DNA from: Paenimyroides viscosum
GTDB taxonomy: Bacteria > Bacteroidota > Bacteroidia > Flavobacteriales > Flavobacteriaceae
DNA: 64,000 bases
Direction: 5' to 3'
NCBI RefSeq assembly: GCF_003858535.1
Contig: NZ_RQTJ01000011.1
Coordinates: forward strand, 18,828-82,827
Shown: in pieces, positions 7,615-15,441 of the stretch
How positions within the stretch are numbered: the first letter of the stretch is position 1
How the letters are laid out: every line of letters begins with the position of its first letter
The notes under the pieces: generated by a model
Databases searched by the model: none
What the model saw: the letters and a program-made list of their open reading frames with translations, nothing else
Told to the model about the DNA's origin: nothing
Program-made: the position numbers and the translations under genes

Positions 7615-7686
7615 ATGAAAAAGTACCTACCTTATATATTAGCCGTTTTAGGAATAATTTTAATATTAATAGGGGTAATATATTAA
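7615..7686 (+). CDS. Possible 23-aa membrane peptide
   Basis: The frame from ATG 7615 encodes MKKYLPYILAVLG and then a hydrophobic run ending GVIY before TAA at 7684-7686. It is one predicted membrane helix with a basic N-terminus, 35 bp after the thioredoxin-like gene. A Bacteroidota-style start context fits, but so short a frame may be chance. Confidence 0.3.
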   Translation: MKKYLPYILAVLGIILILIGVIY

Positions 7687-7737
7687 ACGTTAATACATAT
7701 AGTACAATAGGTTTATTGCAAATATGTTTGGTTTTGC

Positions 7738-7905
7738 TTTCCCGATTAATCAGGAGATTACAAACGAACAGCTTTTAGTTTTCCCAAGTAATCGGGGCAT
7801 TACTAACAAGTTGGCTTTGCCTTTCCCGATTACTCGGTTAACTACACATACGTACAGTTTATCTTTCCACGGTATTCGTGAGAATATAAATCTGCTGCCC
7901 TATCT
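7738..7905. repeat. Four imperfect tandem repeats of 42 bp
   Basis: TTTCCC or TTTCCA occurs at 7738, 7780, 7822 and 7864, exactly 42 bp apart. The units share TTTCCC-TAATCGG-ATTAC-AAC, and similarity falls off in the fourth. In the frame open from 7724 to 7918 the repeat gives 14-residue units (xFPxxRxITNx). This may be the remnant of a repeat protein or a non-coding repeat. It lies in the gap between 7580 and 7959. Confidence 0.6.
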
Positions 7906-7959
7906 ATTAAATTTATAAACCACTTATTGTAAATTAATTATAATTAAAAACTACCTATT

Positions 7960-8661
7960 ATGAAAATTACGTTAACAGCTTTATCTACAAAAAACCTGGC
8001 AACTTTAGCACAGCGTATTATTAATTCATCGCAAAGTGGCAATTATACCATTATTGAAGGTCACCCTTTGTTAACGGCACTTGCAACAAGTTATTCAACC
8101 TACGATGCCGTATATACAAAACTTACCTACAGCGGTAAAGGTAAAGAAGTAGCTGCTGCCGATAAAGAACGTGATGCTGCCTTTAGTAGTATAAAGGCAT
8201 TTTTAAACGGATACCGCAAGTTGCCTTTTGCAGCGAACCATACAGATGCTGAAGCTTTATACATTATTTTTAAACAGTTTGGATTGAATTTAGATACGTT
8301 AAGTTATTCTGCCCAGACCGCACAATTAAAAAAGCTTATTGAAGAGTTAGAAAAGCCTGAAAACACCCAACGCATTGAAAATTTAACCATTACTACGGCT
8401 TTTAACGATTTAAAAACAAAACACCAAGCTTTTGAAACTGTTTTTGCTGAACAAGCCGAAGCGAATGCAGATCTTAGAACTATTGCCAGCGCATCGTCTA
8501 CCCGAAAAGAATTAGAACAAAGACTGCGATCTTATTTTAGCCTAATTACTGCTATGAAAGACATGCCCGAATGGTCTAAGCTATATTACGATTTAAACGA
8601 AATTGTAAAAGCCGCAAAAAACAGTACATTGTCTGCAAATGGTAACAACACACCAACGTAA
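7960..8661 (+). CDS. DUF6261 family protein
   Basis: The 233-aa protein has no signal peptide and is almost entirely helical, with Leu/Ala heptad-like stretches. It starts MKITLTALSTKNLATLAQRI. The layout fits DUF6261: an N-terminal helix with a conserved region around DAVYTKLTYSGKG and then a segment on KERDAAFSSIKAFLNGY. DUF6261 proteins are common, often multi-copy Bacteroidota proteins of unknown function. The gene stands alone, between the 42-bp repeats and a terminator. Family assignment is from memory of its pattern. Confidence 0.6.
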   Translation: MKITLTALSTKNLATLAQRIINSSQSGNYTIIEGHPLLTALATSYSTYDAVYTKLTYSGKGKEVAAADKERDAAFSSIKAFLNGYRKLPFAANHTDAEALYIIFKQFGLNLDTLSYSAQTAQLKKLIEELEKPENTQRIENLTITTAFNDLKTKHQAFETVFAEQAEANADLRTIASASSTRKELEQRLRSYFSLITAMKDMPEWSKLYYDLNEIVKAAKNSTLSANGNNTPT

Positions 8662-8680
8662 AAAAGGTTTGTTAATAGCA

Positions 8681-8712
8681 AAAATCCATCTTGTTTTAAG
8701 ATGGATTTTTTA
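8681..8712 (+). terminator. Terminator of the DUF6261 gene
   Basis: AAAATCCATCTT (8681-8692) and AAGATGGATTTT (8698-8709) form a perfect 12-bp stem followed by TT. Confidence 0.75.
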
Positions 8713-8736
8713 GTTTTATGGGTTATTCAATTTACT
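8704..8736. repeat. 33-bp duplicate of the APC permease 3' end
   Basis: Positions 8704-8736 are identical to 9442-9474, which hold the terminator arm plus the last codons (SKLNNP, stop) of the permease gene. Here the copy is attached to the DUF6261 terminator without any permease sequence beyond it. Confidence 0.8.
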
Positions 8737-8913
8737 GTCCCCCGCTCTCCGAAGTTTTCAACTTAGGATCATAAAAGAAAATGATTTACGCAAAGTTGGG
8801 AGTCTTTGCGTAGCGAGATCTATGTACTAAAAATTAATACACCTTAAATAAAGTAATTGTTCTTATTTTTTTATTTTTGCCGAAATTATTAAAACTAATA
8901 AAAACATTAACAC

Positions 8914-9417
8914 ATGAAAAAAACAACACTTTTACTTTTATTGTTAGGTAATATTGTGTTTGCCCAACAAACAGAGATTTTATCGAACGAAATTACATTA
9001 GGTAAAAATTCGCAGCGTTTTTTTATTAAAGAAAACAAAGATTACAGATTAAGCGAATACAAACAAGTTTTTTCTAACCCTGAGGCGATAAGCTATATTA
9101 AACGTGCCCGTACTAATAAAACCTTCGGTGATATTTTGGGGTATATTGGCGGGTTTGGTATTGGTTATGGAGTAGCATCAGCTGTTAGTGTTAAAAGCAG
9201 CGATCCTAATTATAAATCAAAAAGAAAAGATGGTTGGGTAATTGCAGGAGCCGGATTAGGAGTTATAGGAGCTTCCATTCCTCTGTATTTATCTTTTGGT
9301 AAAAATATCAAAAAAGGTATTGAAACAGAGAATGGACAAAATACTACCAGCCTATCTACTACACAGTTAAATCTTATTGTTAATGATAACGGCGCAGGTT
9401 TTTCATTAACATTCTAA
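8914..9417 (+). CDS. Hypothetical exported protein, 167 aa
   Basis: An N-terminal signal peptide (MKKTTLLLLLLGNIVFA, then QQ) is clear. The mature protein has a Gly-rich hydrophobic segment (about residues 69-90, GYIGGFGIGYGVASAV) and a second one (about 110-130, VIAGAGLGVIGASIPLYLSF), with a Ser/Lys-rich linker between them. I recognise no family. The hydrophobic segments could be membrane hairpins, so an envelope location is likely. It is convergent with the APC permease and shares its bidirectional terminator. Confidence 0.65.
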   Translation: MKKTTLLLLLLGNIVFAQQTEILSNEITLGKNSQRFFIKENKDYRLSEYKQVFSNPEAISYIKRARTNKTFGDILGYIGGFGIGYGVASAVSVKSSDPNYKSKRKDGWVIAGAGLGVIGASIPLYLSFGKNIKKGIETENGQNTTSLSTTQLNLIVNDNGAGFSLTF

Positions 9418-9455
9418 AACTAAAAAATCAGCTTTAAAGCTGATTTTTTAGTTTT
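9416..9455. terminator. Perfect 40-bp palindrome, bidirectional terminator
   Basis: The 20-nt arms beginning AAAACTAAAAAATCAG and ending GATTTTTTAGTTTT are fully complementary with no spacer. The palindrome overlaps the last codon of the 8914 gene and touches the permease stop codon on the other strand, so it can serve both convergent genes. Confidence 0.8.
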
Positions 9456-10917
9456 ATGGGTTATTCAATTTACTATTTCTTTTACTGTACGCAAAATAAA
9501 CGATTATTCCCAGAACAAGCCAGCAACCAGATAGCAGTAATGCTAATTTATCTAACGTTATAATTAAACCTATATTGGTTAAAACCCCTAAAATTACTAT
9601 TAGCTTATAAGCAGGTACTTTAAATGGACGTTCAATATTAGGTTGTCTTTTTCGCATGATCCACACGGCAATACATACCATTGTAAAGGCAAACAACGTA
9701 CCAAAACTGGTCATGTGTGCCAATGTTGAAATAGGTGTTAAAGCAGAAACGGTTGCTACAATTAATCCTAATAAAATAATTCCCTTATACGGAGTCTTTG
9801 TTGTTGGATGCAATTCGCCAAAAAACTTCGGGATTAATCCGTCTTTAGCCATTCCCATAAAAATACGCGATTGCCCCATCATCATTACCATAACAACCGA
9901 AATTAATCCAACCGTAGCCGCAATGGTAACAATATTACTTGCCCAATGTTTGCCGGCAATTTCAAACGCATACGCCACCGGTGCTTTTATTGCTTCAGGA
10001 TATTTTCCTAACGGATTAAAATCAGAGTAATGCATCATACCTGTTAACACCAATGAAACCATAATGTATAAGGCAGTACAGATCAATAAAGAAGTAATAA
10101 TGGCAAACGGAACATCTTTTTTAGGGTTAATAGCTTCGCCAGCTTGTGTAGAAACGGCATCAAAACCTATATAAGCAAAGAAAATAGCTGCCGCACCTGA
10201 TATGATTCCTTGAAAACCATAAGCCGGAGCCATTTCGCCATTTGTTTGTTCAATCATTGTTTGCTCTGGTATAAAAGGCATCCAATTTTCTGGGACTATA
10301 TAAAATGCCCCCACAATAACCACAAAAACAACCGCTGCTGTTTTTAAAATAACGATAAAGTTGTTTGTTTTAGCAGCTTCTTTTGTTCCTTTTGTAAGTA
10401 AGGCTGTTATTAACAGTACAATAATAAACGCAGGTAAATTAATTGAAAACCCTTCACCTGTGTAACTTACAGGATCGGACGTAAGGTAATCGGGCAGATA
10501 AATACCGAACATCTTTAAAAATTTGGTAAAATAACCCGACCAACTTACAGAGACTGCCATACTTGCCATGGCGTATTCTAATATTAAACACCAACCCAAT
10601 CCCCATGCAAAAATTTCACCTACGGTTCCATAAGCATACGCATAGGCAGAACCTTCTACAGGAAGTATCGAAGCAAATTCGGCATAACACAACGCAGCGA
10701 AAATACAGGCAATACCGGCAATTACGAAAGACAATGCCAATGCCGGACCCGCATTATAATACGCACCAGTACCTGTAAGTACAAAGATTCCGCCACCAAT
10801 AATGGCACCAACACCAATAGCGGTTAAGCTCCATTTACCTAATATTTTTTTTAATCCACTTTTTTTAATATCTGCCTCGTAGGCACTTAATGGTTTTTTT
10901 ATCCAAATATTCGACAT
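9454..10917 (-). CDS. APC-family amino acid permease
   Basis: This is a multi-pass amino acid/polyamine/organocation transporter, probably cationic amino acid type. The start is placed at MSNIWIKKPLSAYEAD (10917); the frame extends 16 codons further, but homologues begin near this Met. The protein of about 487 aa has roughly 12-13 membrane segments. Family signatures are GVGAIIGGGIFVLTG in TM1, with the unwound GIG-type turn, and GFDAVSTQAGEAINPKKDVPFAI in the TM6-loop region. The substrate cannot be read from the sequence. It is a single gene, convergent with the 8914 gene. Confidence 0.88.
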   Translation of the reverse strand: MSNIWIKKPLSAYEADIKKSGLKKILGKWSLTAIGVGAIIGGGIFVLTGTGAYYNAGPALALSFVIAGIACIFAALCYAEFASILPVEGSAYAYAYGTVGEIFAWGLGWCLILEYAMASMAVSVSWSGYFTKFLKMFGIYLPDYLTSDPVSYTGEGFSINLPAFIIVLLITALLTKGTKEAAKTNNFIVILKTAAVVFVVIVGAFYIVPENWMPFIPEQTMIEQTNGEMAPAYGFQGIISGAAAIFFAYIGFDAVSTQAGEAINPKKDVPFAIITSLLICTALYIMVSLVLTGMMHYSDFNPLGKYPEAIKAPVAYAFEIAGKHWASNIVTIAATVGLISVVMVMMMGQSRIFMGMAKDGLIPKFFGELHPTTKTPYKGIILLGLIVATVSALTPISTLAHMTSFGTLFAFTMVCIAVWIMRKRQPNIERPFKVPAYKLIVILGVLTNIGLIITLDKLALLLSGCWLVLGIIVYFAYSKRNSKLNNP

Positions 10918-11057
10918 AGGTTCGATTTTTTTTCTATCAATACCAAATATATATTTTTTTATCAAAAAAATACGTCTTCTTTCTTTATAATCTTTGGCAA
11001 CTGACGAAAAGCGAAAAATTGATAGTAATATTTATGCTTTTATCAAAATTGATTTAA

Positions 11058-11609
11058 CTATCTGGCTACAAACCAACCGGTTTCTTTGTTGTATTTCAAG
11101 ACAAATTTTTGAGTAATAAAGGTCGAATTCAAGTTTTTATCTTTACTTAAACCGGCAAAAGGCGTGGTGGTTTTAATAAGCTTTGCAGATGCCGTTGCTT
11201 TTGTTTTACTGTTTAGTTCCAACTGAACATCGGAATTTTCCTGAATTGTAAAAAGATAAGTTTTAACCTGTGCTTTGTTCTTTTTTTGATCAATAACAAA
11301 ATCGGCAGCTTTGGTGGTTAAACCGATATTCACCACTAAAACAGAATCTTTAGAAAGTAATTTTTTACGTGAACTGATGGTTTTTAAACTGATTAAATCT
11401 TGCGATGCCAGATTTCTTAGCACAGTTATTTCTGCAGAATCTTTCCGAACACTGTATTTTTGTTCACCTAACTGTAAAGTTGTTTTTTCGAAATAAGGAT
11501 ATTTCTCTGTATGCGTTTTAATTAAGTTTGTAGCTTGTTTAACCGATAACGATTCCGATGAACAAGCTACAATAACCATCAACAAAAAGAATAATGCAAT
11601 TTTTTTCAT
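11058..11609 (-). CDS. Hypothetical lipoprotein, 183 aa
   Basis: The start is set at MKKIALFFLLMVIVACSS (11609) because this is a clean lipoprotein signal (lipobox VVAC-type, Cys about residue 16). The 33 upstream codons of the longer frame read into a dispersed repeat and are unlikely to be coding. The mature part is Lys/Ser/Thr-rich and beta-like, ending YNKETGWFVAR. I recognise no domain. It stands alone between the permease and tRNA-Cys. Confidence 0.65.
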   Translation of the reverse strand: MKKIALFFLLMVIVACSSESLSVKQATNLIKTHTEKYPYFEKTTLQLGEQKYSVRKDSAEITVLRNLASQDLISLKTISSRKKLLSKDSVLVVNIGLTTKAADFVIDQKKNKAQVKTYLFTIQENSDVQLELNSKTKATASAKLIKTTTPFAGLSKDKNLNSTFITQKFVLKYNKETGWFVAR

Positions 11610-11667
11610 AGTATGAATTTTAAATAAAATTACTATCAAACTTATACCAAAATAGAAATTATCAGAT

Positions 11668-11743
11668 TCGTCTGTTCGAGCCTGTCGAGAACTTTTAAAA
11701 CTTCTCAATACGCTTCATTTCATTACGCTACGAACTGACGATT
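11668..11743. repeat. Dispersed hairpin repeat, GTCAGTTCGAG family
   Basis: The left end TCGTCTGTTCGAG and the right end CGAACTGACGA are inverted repeats, and the interior has CTGTCGAGAAC and CTTCTCAATACGCTTC. The same arrangement, in opposite orientation, is at 48161-48242. It is a short interspersed element of about 75-80 bp. Confidence 0.65.
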
Positions 11744-11833
11744 TCAATAGTATTATCTTTAAGTAAAAAGTTTCAGATATCAATTAAAGCTAAATATAGT
11801 AATTTGAAAAACGAAAAATGTAGTAAAACAAAA

Positions 11834-11858
11834 AAAACCTCCAATAGTTGGAGGTTTT
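11834..11858 (-). terminator. Terminator of tRNA-Cys
   Basis: AAAACCTCCAA and TTGGAGGTTTT form an 11-bp stem with a 3-nt loop just 3' of the tRNA on the minus strand. Confidence 0.75.
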
Positions 11859-11860
11859 AG

Positions 11861-11931
11861 AGGCATCTAGCGGATTCGAACCGCTGTAGACGGTTTTGCA
11901 GACCGCTTCCTAGCCACTCGGACAAGATGCC
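11861..11931 (-). tRNA. tRNA-Cys (GCA)
   Basis: The minus strand reads GGCATCT for the 5' acceptor arm and AGATGCC plus T at the 3' end, a perfect 7-bp stem. The anticodon loop is CTGCAAA, so the anticodon is GCA (Cys). The T arm is AGCGG-TTCGAAT-CCGCT. The gene is 71 nt, lacks an encoded CCA and is followed by a strong terminator. Confidence 0.95.
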
Positions 11932-11992
11932 ATTTGTAATGTGATTGCAAATCTACTACAAAAAATCAAATATCAAAACCCAAAACTTAAAA

Positions 11993-12352
11993 TTATGCTC
12001 TGAATTCTTCCATAACAATAGTAACTTGCTGTACATCACCACCAATTGGCGGATTTATTTTCGATACTTCTAACAAAATACTTGAAACCATAGGTAGTTC
12101 ATTAAAAATACGTACTACAATACGCTTGGCAACGTGTTCTAATAATTTAGATCGTATCGCCATTTCTTCAACAACAATTCTGTTTAAATGTACATAATCA
12201 ACGGTATCTGCCAATTCATCTGTATCTGCAGATTTTCGCAAATCGGCTTTAATTTGTAAATCAACTCTATATTCCGACCCTATTTTAGCTTCTTCAATCA
12301 AGCAACCGTGATTTGTAAAAACCCGTATGTTTGTTAAGCGAATAATTCCCAT
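11993..12352 (-). CDS. folB: Dihydroneopterin aldolase
   Basis: FolB converts 7,8-dihydroneopterin to 6-hydroxymethyl-7,8-dihydropterin and glycolaldehyde in folate synthesis. The 119-aa length is typical. Seen: the N-terminal MGIIRLTNIRVFTNHGC with the conserved F-x-x-H-G segment, the acidic DTVDYVHLNRIV region that contributes to the active site, the helix SKLLEHVAKRIV, and the C-terminal strand INPPIGGDVQQVTIVME with the conserved Pro pair. It is a single gene, divergent from glnS across a 102-bp gap. Confidence 0.92.
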   Translation of the reverse strand: MGIIRLTNIRVFTNHGCLIEEAKIGSEYRVDLQIKADLRKSADTDELADTVDYVHLNRIVVEEMAIRSKLLEHVAKRIVVRIFNELPMVSSILLEVSKINPPIGGDVQQVTIVMEEFRA

Positions 12353-12428
12353 TTCTTAAAATTTATATCGTAAAATTAAACCTTTTTTATAACATATCAT
12401 TACCGCTTAAAAATCAAACATTTTTTGA

Positions 12429-12436
12429 TAAATTTG
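12429..12436 (+). promoter_or_regulatory. Candidate -7 element of glnS
   Basis: TAAATTTG matches the Bacteroidota -7 consensus TAnnTTTG and lies 18 bp before the glnS start codon. No clear TTG -33 element is seen at the expected distance. Confidence 0.35.
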
Positions 12437-12454
12437 TAATCTTAATTCAAGAAT

Positions 12455-14140
12455 ATGTCAACAAAAGAAAAATCATTGAATTTTATAGAACAAATCATTG
12501 AAGAGGATTTAAAAAATGGTTTGTCACAAGATAAATTACGCTTTCGTTTTCCGCCCGAACCTAACGGATATCTGCATATTGGGCACGCATCATCGATCTG
12601 TTTAAACTTTGGTTTAGGATTAGATTATAACGCACCGGTAAATTTACGTTTTGACGATACCAACCCTGCTAAAGAAGAACAAGAATTTGTTGATGCCATT
12701 AAAAATGATGTAGAGTGGTTGGGTTTTAAATGGGATCAGGAAGTTTATGCGTCTGATTATTTTCAGGAATTGTATGATTGGGCTATTCTTTTAATTAAGA
12801 AAGGGAAAGCCTATGTTGATAATTTATCGGCAGATGAAATTGCAAAACAAAAAGGTACACCAACGCAACCTGGAGTAAATTCACCAAACCGCGACCGTTC
12901 AGTTGAAGAAAATTTAGATTTATTTGAACGAATGAAAAACGGCGAGTTTGAAGAAGGCGAATATATTTTACGTGCTAAAATTGATATGGCATCGAACAAT
13001 ATGTTAATGCGCGACCCAATTATGTATCGAATCATTAATGCATCGCACCACAGAACCGGCGTAAATTGGAAAATTTATCCTATGTACGACTGGGCTCATG
13101 GTGAAAGCGATTATATCGAACAAATATCACATTCATTCTGTACATTAGAATTTTTACCGCACCGCGAATTGTATGATTGGTTTTTAGATCAGATTTACGA
13201 TAACGAGAAAGTTCGACCAAAACAGCGCGAATTTGCTCGTAGAAATTTATCGCACACTGTTGTATCAAAACGAAAATTGCTTCAATTGGTAAACGAAGGT
13301 CACGTTACCGCTTGGGACGATCCGCGTATGAGCACCATTTCGGGTATGCGTCGAAGAGGTTACACACCAACTGCTATCCGCAATTTTGCCGATACTATCG
13401 GTATTGCAAAACGTACCAATTTAATTGATGTTTCGTTGTTGGAATTTTGTGTTCGCGAAGATTTAAACAAGATTACCGATCGTGTAATGGCTGTTTTAGA
13501 TCCGGTGAAAATGATTATCACCAATTATCCGGAAGGTCAGGAAGAATGGTTAGTTGCAGAAAATAATCCGGAAGCAGAAGAGCTAACGTTTAGAAAAGTC
13601 CCTTTTTCTAAAGAATTATATATTGAACGTGAAGATTTTCTGGAAGAAGCAAACAACAAATTTTTCCGATTAACATTAGGGAAAGAAGTTCGTTTAAAGA
13701 ATGCCTACATTATTAAAGGTGAAAGTGTTGTAAAAGACGAAAACGGAAACATTACCGAAATTCATGTAACGTATGATGCTGATTCTAAATCGGGAAGCGG
13801 AACAGAAGCTTCAAAACGCAAAGTAAAAGGAACCATTCATTGGGTTTCAATTCCGCATGCTGTTGAAGCCGAAGTACGTATTTACGACCGCTTGTTTACA
13901 CACGAAAACCCTGATGGTAACAAAGAAGTTGATTTTAAGGAATACATTAACCCTGATTCGTTAAAAGTAATTACTGGTTATGTTGAACCAAGCTTAAAAA
14001 CGGCTGTAAGCGGCGATAAATTCCAATTTCAACGTTTGGGTTATTTCGCAACAGATAAAGATTCTACCGCAGAAAAAATGGTATTTAATAAAACGGTTGG
14101 CTTACGCGATACGTGGGCTAAAGTTGAAAGTAAAGAATAA
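12455..14140 (+). CDS. glnS: Glutaminyl-tRNA synthetase
   Basis: The enzyme attaches glutamine to tRNA-Gln in the cytosol. The 561-aa length fits a class Ib GlnRS without an appended YqeY domain. The class I signature [12 protein letters not shown] lies at residues about 33-44 and the KMSKS-type loop appears as VVSKRKL near residue 270. Also seen are FDDTNP, the tRNA-binding [26 protein letters not shown] and the anticodon-binding beta-barrel half ending SKE. The presence of GlnRS means Gln-tRNA is made directly; gltX at 20872 supplies Glu-tRNA. A terminator follows at once. Confidence 0.95.
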   Translation: MSTKEKSLNFIEQIIEEDLKNGLSQDKLRFRFPPEPNGYLHIGHASSICLNFGLGLDYNAPVNLRFDDTNPAKEEQEFVDAIKNDVEWLGFKWDQEVYASDYFQELYDWAILLIKKGKAYVDNLSADEIAKQKGTPTQPGVNSPNRDRSVEENLDLFERMKNGEFEEGEYILRAKIDMASNNMLMRDPIMYRIINASHHRTGVNWKIYPMYDWAHGESDYIEQISHSFCTLEFLPHRELYDWFLDQIYDNEKVRPKQREFARRNLSHTVVSKRKLLQLVNEGHVTAWDDPRMSTISGMRRRGYTPTAIRNFADTIGIAKRTNLIDVSLLEFCVREDLNKITDRVMAVLDPVKMIITNYPEGQEEWLVAENNPEAEELTFRKVPFSKELYIEREDFLEEANNKFFRLTLGKEVRLKNAYIIKGESVVKDENGNITEIHVTYDADSKSGSGTEASKRKVKGTIHWVSIPHAVEAEVRIYDRLFTHENPDGNKEVDFKEYINPDSLKVITGYVEPSLKTAVSGDKFQFQRLGYFATDKDSTAEKMVFNKTVGLRDTWAKVESKE

Positions 14141-14160
14141 GTTTTTTAGTTTATAAATTA

Positions 14161-14188
14161 AAATCCCAGCTATATGTTGGGGTTTTTT
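14161..14188 (+). terminator. Terminator of glnS
   Basis: AATCCCAGC and GTTGGGGTT pair with two G-T pairs and are followed by TTTTTG, 20 bp after the stop codon. Confidence 0.6.
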
Positions 14189-14224
14189 GTTTGTAATTCT
14201 ATTGTTAATTCGCTTATAATCTAT

Positions 14225-14301
14225 CCTGCAAGGTCTTTATTTGACCTTGTAGGTATAAATTATCAAAAATTAAGAGCTATAAGGTTTGAAAAACCTTGCA
14301 G
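14225..14301. repeat. Short element with nested inverted repeats
   Basis: CCTGCAAGGTC (14225-14235) pairs with GACCTTGTAGG (14243-14253), and AAGGTTT (14281-14287) pairs with AAACCTT (14291-14297). The outermost CTGCAAGG and CCTTGCAG are perfectly inverted. The 77-bp unit looks like a miniature inverted-repeat element between glnS and the toxin-antitoxin pair. Confidence 0.5.
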
Positions 14302-14427
14302 CATAAAAAAAACAGTTATAAAGCACGGATTGAAAATCTACGCTATCGGATATGATGTTCAAGTAATTACAAGAATCAATTCCAAAAAGAAACAATATAC
14401 TTACTTTTCAAATATCTTTTATTATTG

Positions 14428-14435
14428 TAACTTTG
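14428..14435 (+). promoter_or_regulatory. Candidate -7 element of the toxin-antitoxin operon
   Basis: TAACTTTG matches TAnnTTTG and ends 19 bp before the antitoxin start codon. The -33 region is T-rich (CTTTTCA) without an exact TTG. Confidence 0.4.
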
Positions 14436-14454
14436 ATTATGAATATATTAAATC

Positions 14455-14676
14455 ATGGATAGCAATTCACTTAAACAAGTTAACTATAAACTAAAGCAAC
14501 TTCCAGAAAAATTTTTGGAGGAAGTAGAACGTTATATTGATTTTTTAACCTTTAAACACAAACAAGAATCAGAAGATATTCCGCAATGGCAGAAAGATCT
14601 GGTTTTAAAACGTATTAAAGAAGCAAAAAAGCCAGTTGATGCATTTGATATGTTAGACGAGTTAGAGAACGAATAA
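14455..14676 (+). CDS. Antitoxin of a RelE/ParE-type module
   Basis: The 73-aa protein is charged and helical. Its N-terminal half (KQLPEKFLEEVERYIDFLTFKHK) resembles the DUF2281-type antitoxin helix that often precedes RelE/ParE toxins. The C-terminal half (IPQWQKDLVLKRIKEAKKPVDAFDMLDELE) should bind the toxin groove. Its stop codon overlaps the toxin start by one base (TAATG), the usual arrangement of such pairs. It is probably autoregulated with its toxin. DNA binding is expected but no clear HTH or ribbon motif is visible. Confidence 0.72.
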   Translation: MDSNSLKQVNYKLKQLPEKFLEEVERYIDFLTFKHKQESEDIPQWQKDLVLKRIKEAKKPVDAFDMLDELENE

Positions 14677-14972
14677 TGATGAAATACACCATTATTGCCG
14701 ACCCAAACGTAAAACACGATTTGAAAGAAGCCAAAGATTACCTAAACAGTAAGAGAAAAGATAACGGTGATATTTTTTTGAAGCAATACAGGGAAACTTT
14801 AAAGACTTTACAGCAAAATCCACATTTTCAAATTCGATATAATGATATTCACTGCTTGCCTTTAAAAGACTTTAAATATATGATTCATTTTAAGATAAAT
14901 GAAACTAAAAAAGAAGTACATATCTACGCAGTACTTTCTACTTATTTAAATCCAAAAGAGAACTGGGTGTAA
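14676..14972 (+). CDS. RelE/ParE-family toxin
   Basis: The 98-aa protein fits the RelE/ParE fold. It has an N-terminal strand and paired helices (DLKEAKDYLNSKRKDNGDIFLKQYRETLKTL), the central QNPHFQIRY strand and the C-terminal PLKDFKYMIHFKINETKKEVHIYAVL sheet. The target (ribosome-bound mRNA or gyrase) cannot be decided; the KDF-Y-IHF pattern is of the ParE/YoeB-like kind. An alternative start is the second Met, one codon later. It is coupled to the antitoxin by a TAATG overlap and lies beside a miniature inverted-repeat element. Confidence 0.78.
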   Translation: MMKYTIIADPNVKHDLKEAKDYLNSKRKDNGDIFLKQYRETLKTLQQNPHFQIRYNDIHCLPLKDFKYMIHFKINETKKEVHIYAVLSTYLNPKENWV

Positions 14973-15045
14973 AAGTATGCATTGCAAATCCGCACTATTG
15001 CAGGTGAAATATACCTCCCGTTTGTTGTATTATTTATTATAGTGC

Positions 15046-15441
15046 CTAATAAAAAGATATTTTATAATCTTCAATTAAACCATTTTTTTCTAGAATATTA
15101 TTCAAATCTTTTACAATACCTTCCGCATCATGAATTTCTGTTCCTTGCTCATAATTATGTATTGATGAATTGACATCGTTAAGATCATTACCTAATTTCT
15201 TCCAAAACTCTATAATGTTTTTTTTGTAGATTTTTATCAAATCGTAATCAATATCCTTTTTAAATTTATTCTGTTCTTTTTTTATTTTTTTCACTTCAGT
15301 AGCTATTAATTCTGAATAGCTCTTAATTAGCTCAATTTCATTTTGTTTGTTTCTAACATTATCTTTCATAATCAATTCTATTAAATCAACATCAGGACAT
15401 TTTAAATACAGTTTTATTAATTTATTTGGGTAGTTTATCAA
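15046..15441 (-). CDS. Hypothetical protein, 131 aa
   Basis: I recognise no family. The protein is very Lys/Ile/Asn-rich and predicted helical and soluble, with possible coiled-coil character around EVKKIKKEQNKFKKDIDYDLIKIYKKNIIEFWKKL. Its start overlaps the end of the M48 metalloprotease gene by 20 bp on the same strand, so the two are probably co-transcribed. Base composition is AT-rich like that neighbour and unlike glnS, consistent with acquired DNA. Confidence 0.5.
   Translation of the reverse strand: MINYPNKLIKLYLKCPDVDLIELIMKDNVRNKQNEIELIKSYSELIATEVKKIKKEQNKFKKDIDYDLIKIYKKNIIEFWKKLGNDLNDVNSSIHNYEQGTEIHDAEGIVKDLNNILEKNGLIEDYKISFY

Noticed and set aside
7590..7778. 62-codon frame after the thioredoxin-like gene
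   Set aside because: It overlaps the better small membrane frame at 7615 and the 42-bp repeats, with no recognisable features.
7738..7905. Possible CRISPR array
   Set aside because: The four 42-bp units are contiguous and diverged, with no identical repeats or spacers and no cas genes nearby.
14174..14494. 106-codon frame after glnS
   Set aside because: It runs through a terminator and a miniature inverted-repeat element and ends inside the antitoxin gene; no protein-like composition.
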